8,157 nt of DNA from positions 1 through 8,157 of the forward strand of contig CALKHQ010000184.1 of the NCBI GenBank assembly GCA_937988735.1. The letters are read 5' to 3'. The DNA comes from an uncultured Alphaproteobacteria bacterium (GTDB lineage: Bacteria > Pseudomonadota > Alphaproteobacteria > CALKHQ01). Below are positions 6,568 through 8,157 of the stretch, piece after piece. The notes beneath the pieces were generated by a model, which did no database searches, was not told the origin of the DNA, and saw only the letters and a list, made by a program, of their open reading frames with translations. The translations under genes and the position numbers were made by a program. The number at the start of each line of letters is the position of its first letter. Within the stretch, counting starts at the first letter, position 1.

Positions 6568-7101
6568 TCAGTAGTCGCCGAACTCGCCCGGCGGATTGCC
6601 GCGCGGGGCGAACTCCTGCGCCTCGCCCACCTCGCGGGCATGGTTCAGCGCCCAGCGGACCGACGGGAAGGCGATCTCGTCCCAGGGGATCTCGTCCCAG
6701 TCGTAGAGCGCGACCTCCAGGCTCTCGGGGCCTGCGCCGATCGAGGACGACAGCAGCCGGCCGCGGTAGATGAGCTGCACCTGGCTGATGCGCGGGATGC
6801 TGTACACCGCAAGCAGGCCATCCAGCCGGATCCGCGCCCGCGCTTCTTCCCAGGCCTCGCGGGCGGCGCCGGCTTCGGGCGTCTCGCCCAGCTCGAGGAA
6901 TCCCGCCGGCAGTGTCCAGTAGCCGGTGCGTGGCGGGATTGCGCGCCGTGCCATCAGCACCCGGCCCTCCCAGGTGCAGACCGAGCCGACGACGATCTTC
7001 GGGTTCTCGTACTGGATGTGGCCGCAGGCGCTGCAGACCAGGCGTTCCCGGTCGTCGCCCGGTGGGACGGTGCGGGTGAAGGAAGCGGAACGGTCGGCCA
7101 T
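6568..7101 (-). CDS. NUDIX hydrolase with half of the usual zinc ribbon
   Basis: A probable cytoplasmic nucleoside-diphosphate-X pyrophosphatase of 177 residues; substrate unknown. The Nudix box is at 67-89: Gly67, Glu73, Arg81-Glu82 and Glu85-Glu86 match Gx5Ex7REUxEExGU, except that Arg88 replaces the last Gly. Relatives I recall read EEAxARI here, so this is probably a subfamily trait. Other subfamily segments are ENPKIVVGSVC (32-42), RRAIPPRTGYWTLPAGF (52-68), ESLEV (126-130) and EIPWDEIAFPSVRWAL (137-152). Many relatives start with a four-Cys ribbon (CxxC...CxxC). Here only LVCSACG (Cys23, Cys26) remains and the first pair is replaced by ADRSASF, so zinc binding is doubtful. The ATG at 7101-7099 has no ribosome binding site, and a promoter-like pair ends seven bases before it. 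It is the first gene of the arginase/RocD operon; how it relates to arginine use is unclear. Confidence 0.92.
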   Translation of the reverse strand: MADRSASFTRTVPPGDDRERLVCSACGHIQYENPKIVVGSVCTWEGRVLMARRAIPPRTGYWTLPAGFLELGETPEAGAAREAWEEARARIRLDGLLAVYSIPRISQVQLIYRGRLLSSSIGAGPESLEVALYDWDEIPWDEIAFPSVRWALNHAREVGEAQEFAPRGNPPGEFGDY

Positions 7102-7107
7102 GGCTGG

Positions 7108-7136
7108 ATAGTGGGCCTGGCACGGCCGCGAGGCAA
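7108..7136 (-). promoter_or_regulatory. Possible promoter giving a leaderless NUDIX-rocF-rocD transcript
   Basis: On the minus strand TTGCCT (7136-7131), a 17-bp spacer and CACTAT (7113-7108) resemble a sigma70-type promoter, each hexamer close to 4 of 6. The ATG of the NUDIX gene begins seven bases after the -10 element, where transcription would start. No ribosome binding site is present. The two facts together suggest a leaderless mRNA, but the match is weak. Confidence 0.3.
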
Positions 7137-7156
7137 GGTCGGGCCCGGCGCTCCGG

Positions 7157-7357
7157 TCAGACGACGACGTCGAGGTAGGTGCCGCGCTCGACCGGCCCGT
7201 CCGGCAGCCGGTCCGGCAGGCGCCGGCGCAGCATGACCTGTGGCCTGGTGCGCGGCGGCTCGGTACGTCGCACCGGCTCCACGCGGGCCTCCGGCGACGG
7301 CGCGGCGACCAGGCGGCCGATGGCGGATGCGGTGCGGCTGACCTTCTCGAGGCGCAT
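7157..7357 (-). CDS. Small Arg/Pro-rich hypothetical protein (66 aa)
   Basis: No family is recognised. The 66 residues contain 13 Arg and 9 Pro, no Cys, no membrane segment and no signal peptide. The N-terminus MRLEKVSRTASAIGRLV could form a basic helix; the middle is Pro-rich and probably disordered, with LPDRLPDGP at 47-55; the tail is hydrophobic (TYLDVVV). Coding support is that almost every third codon position is G or C, as in the neighbouring genes, while the DNA just upstream is not. ATG at 7357-7355 has AGGG eight bases upstream; ATG at 7363 would add Met-Pro, and a longer in-frame reading to 7426 enters atypical sequence. It ends 55 bp before the NUDIX start and is on the same strand, so it could be the first gene of that operon or a separate unit. 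It is divergent from the DUF2336 gene. Confidence 0.5.
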   Translation of the reverse strand: MRLEKVSRTASAIGRLVAAPSPEARVEPVRRTEPPRTRPQVMLRRRLPDRLPDGPVERGTYLDVVV

Positions 7358-7450
7358 CGGCATCACCCTGCGTCGGGGTCTCCGGAGGGGCACCGGCCGC
7401 AAGGCACGGCGACCGGCTGCCCCCACGGGGAAATGCTAGCAGCGGCATGG

Positions 7451-7466
7451 TGAACGGCGGGTTAAC
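7451..7466. promoter_or_regulatory. CtrA-like binding site
   Basis: TGAA-CGGCGGG-TTAAC matches the alphaproteobacterial CtrA consensus TTAA-N7-TTAA(C) with one mismatch, including the exact 7-bp spacing. It lies between two divergent genes in a genome where TTAA is scarce. CtrA is the response regulator that controls motility and cell-cycle genes in this class. The assignment depends on the host having CtrA, which the window does not show. Confidence 0.35.
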
Positions 7467-7568
7467 GCTACCGCTTCTCCGATTGCGCCATGCGACTGCA
7501 TGCCATCGCAACCGGGGTTTCCGCGCAATTTTACCGATCGTCAATACTATTGGGGTCGACTGAAGGGG

Positions 7569-7606
7569 CTGCTCAGAAAGAGCGGCATCGCGCTGATCAG
7601 AAGAGC
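7569..7606. repeat. Imperfect direct repeat, two copies 24 bp apart
   Basis: CTGCTCAGAAAGAGC (7569-7583) and CTGATCAGAAGAGC (7593-7606) differ by one substitution and one deleted base. The 24-bp period equals eight codons of the DUF2336 frame. There it reads as a tandem octapeptide, LLRKSGIA then LIRRAGSA. Confidence 0.55.
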
Positions 7607-7622
7607 CGGGAGCGCAGTCGCA

Positions 7623-8157
7623 ATGTCCGATCGGTCCGTCCGGAGTCCGTCCCCGTCGGAAGCCCTGCCGGCCGGTCACCCCGTGGCGATTCTGGACCTC
7701 AACCGAATCGCCGAGCTGGCCCGCGACCGCAGCTCCACCCAGCGCGCCCGTCTGGCGGTTACCCTCAACGACACCCTCGGCGCGCAGGCGGCCGCGGGCA
7801 CCGACCGCGAGCGCTGCCTGTTCAACGCCATCCTGGAGCAGCTCCTCGGCTCGATCGAGCAGGACGTCCGCGTGCGCCTGGCCGAGGAGCTGGCCGCGCG
7901 CAGCGACGTGCCGCGGCCGCTGGTGGCGCTGCTGGCGAATCAGGAGATCGAGATCGCGCGCCCGCTGCTGCTGTCGAGTCCGGTACTCTGCGACGAGGAC
8001 CTGATCGAGATCATCCGCCACCGCACGCTGGAGCATCAGCTCGCCATCGCCGCCCGCTGCCAGGTCAGCGAGGAGGTGAGCGAGGAGCTGGTCGGCACCG
8101 GCCAGACCCGCGTCATCGTCGCCCTGCTCAACAACCACGGTGCGCGAGTCCGCGCCG
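7623..8157 (+). CDS. DUF2336 domain protein, partial at the C-terminus
   Basis: 178 residues are visible before the right edge. From about residue 26 the protein is a string of amphipathic helices resembling the DUF2336 family (HEAT-like, frequent in Rhodospirillales; function unknown): LNRIAELARDRSSTQRARLA (26-45), the segment at 61-92 with QDVRVRLAEELAAR, PRPLVALLANQEIEIARPLL (97-116), DEDLIEIIRHRTLEHQLAIA (124-143) and VSEEVSEELVGTGQTRVIVA (148-167). It is soluble, with no signal peptide or membrane segment. ATG at 7623 is taken as the start, with GGGAG ten bases upstream. The frame is open further back to an ATG at 7500, which lacks a ribosome binding site. Of the DNA between them, 7500-7559 has non-coding-like codon use and 7560-7622 looks more coding. 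The gene is divergent from the small minus-strand gene and lies downstream of the CtrA-like box. A role in motility or cell-cycle control is speculative. Confidence 0.8.
   Translation, partial: MSDRSVRSPSPSEALPAGHPVAILDLNRIAELARDRSSTQRARLAVTLNDTLGAQAAAGTDRERCLFNAILEQLLGSIEQDVRVRLAEELAARSDVPRPLVALLANQEIEIARPLLLSSPVLCDEDLIEIIRHRTLEHQLAIAARCQVSEEVSEELVGTGQTRVIVALLNNHGARVRA

Larger units (their letters stand above)
7364..7622. other. Divergent intergenic/leader region, AT-richer than its surroundings
   Basis: These 259 bp separate the small minus-strand gene from the DUF2336 ATG. They hold a compound hairpin (outer stem GCTGC 7416-7420 with GCAGC 7439-7443, inner CCCC-AC-GGGG 7421-7430), a CtrA-like box (7451-7466) and an AT-rich patch with TACTAT at 7545-7550. 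There is also an imperfect 14-15-bp direct repeat (7569-7583 and 7593-7606). The stretch from 7500 is open in the DUF2336 frame, so its right part may be translated. Confidence 0.5.

Noticed and set aside
4483..6773. Long plus-strand open frames over rocD, arginase and the NUDIX gene
   Set aside because: They lie antisense to three confidently identified enzymes and are explained by high GC at third codon positions.
7545..7550. TACTAT as a -10 element for the DUF2336 gene
   Set aside because: The hexamer is acceptable, but no -35 match lies at 16-18 bp, so no promoter is called.
6954..8138. 394-codon open frame on the minus strand
   Set aside because: It is antisense to the DUF2336 gene and out of frame with the NUDIX and small genes, and its Gln/Arg-rich sequence has no domain.
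1..8157. tRNA or rRNA genes, CRISPR array, insertion sequence ends, phage or toxin-antitoxin genes
   Set aside because: No supporting structure, repeat array, transposase or paired small genes were seen on either strand.

Overview
The window is about 70% GC. Third codon positions in the real genes are almost all G or C, and intergenic gaps are short. Gene content suggests a free-living alphaproteobacterium, most likely Rhodospirillales or a relative: a DUF2336 protein, a possible CtrA-type box, and a NUDIX/arginase/ornithine aminotransferase cluster. Lineage is inferred from gene content and base composition only. No rRNA, tRNA, CRISPR array, insertion sequence or phage gene was seen.

Left part (1-2168, minus strand): an extended-SDR NAD-dependent epimerase/dehydratase, cut by the left edge of the window, lies downstream of a 12-TM MFS transporter of FSR-like appearance. 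A 103-bp divergent intergenic region (2169-2271) holds a 7-bp inverted repeat and a pair of 8-bp direct repeats 21 bp apart. On its other side an AraC-family regulator with an N-terminal cupin starts from GTG behind a strong ribosome binding site. This regulator/MFS pair has the layout of regulated efflux modules such as nimR/nimT. A second MFS transporter, YcaD-like, follows on the plus strand with its own possible promoter.

Middle part (4354-7101): the YcaD-like gene converges on a minus-strand operon, with a GC-rich palindrome between the two stop codons. Read in its own direction the operon is NUDIX hydrolase, arginase (rocF), then ornithine aminotransferase (rocD). Arginase and rocD overlap by four bases (GTGA), and NUDIX and arginase are 13 bp apart. 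Together rocF and rocD convert arginine to urea plus ornithine, then ornithine to glutamate-5-semialdehyde, which can feed glutamate or proline. The NUDIX enzyme is co-transcribed, but its substrate is not evident. It has half a zinc ribbon and a possible leaderless promoter.

Right part (7157-8157): a small Arg/Pro-rich hypothetical gene on the minus strand diverges from a DUF2336 protein on the plus strand, which is cut by the right edge. The AT-richer gap between them carries a CtrA-like box (TGAA-N7-TTAAC). The start of the DUF2336 gene is uncertain, because the frame stays open upstream and encodes a tandem octapeptide.

No clearly new multi-gene system is visible. The best leads are the operator-like repeats of the AraC/MFS pair, the NUDIX-linked arginine operon, and the control region and N-terminus of the DUF2336 gene.
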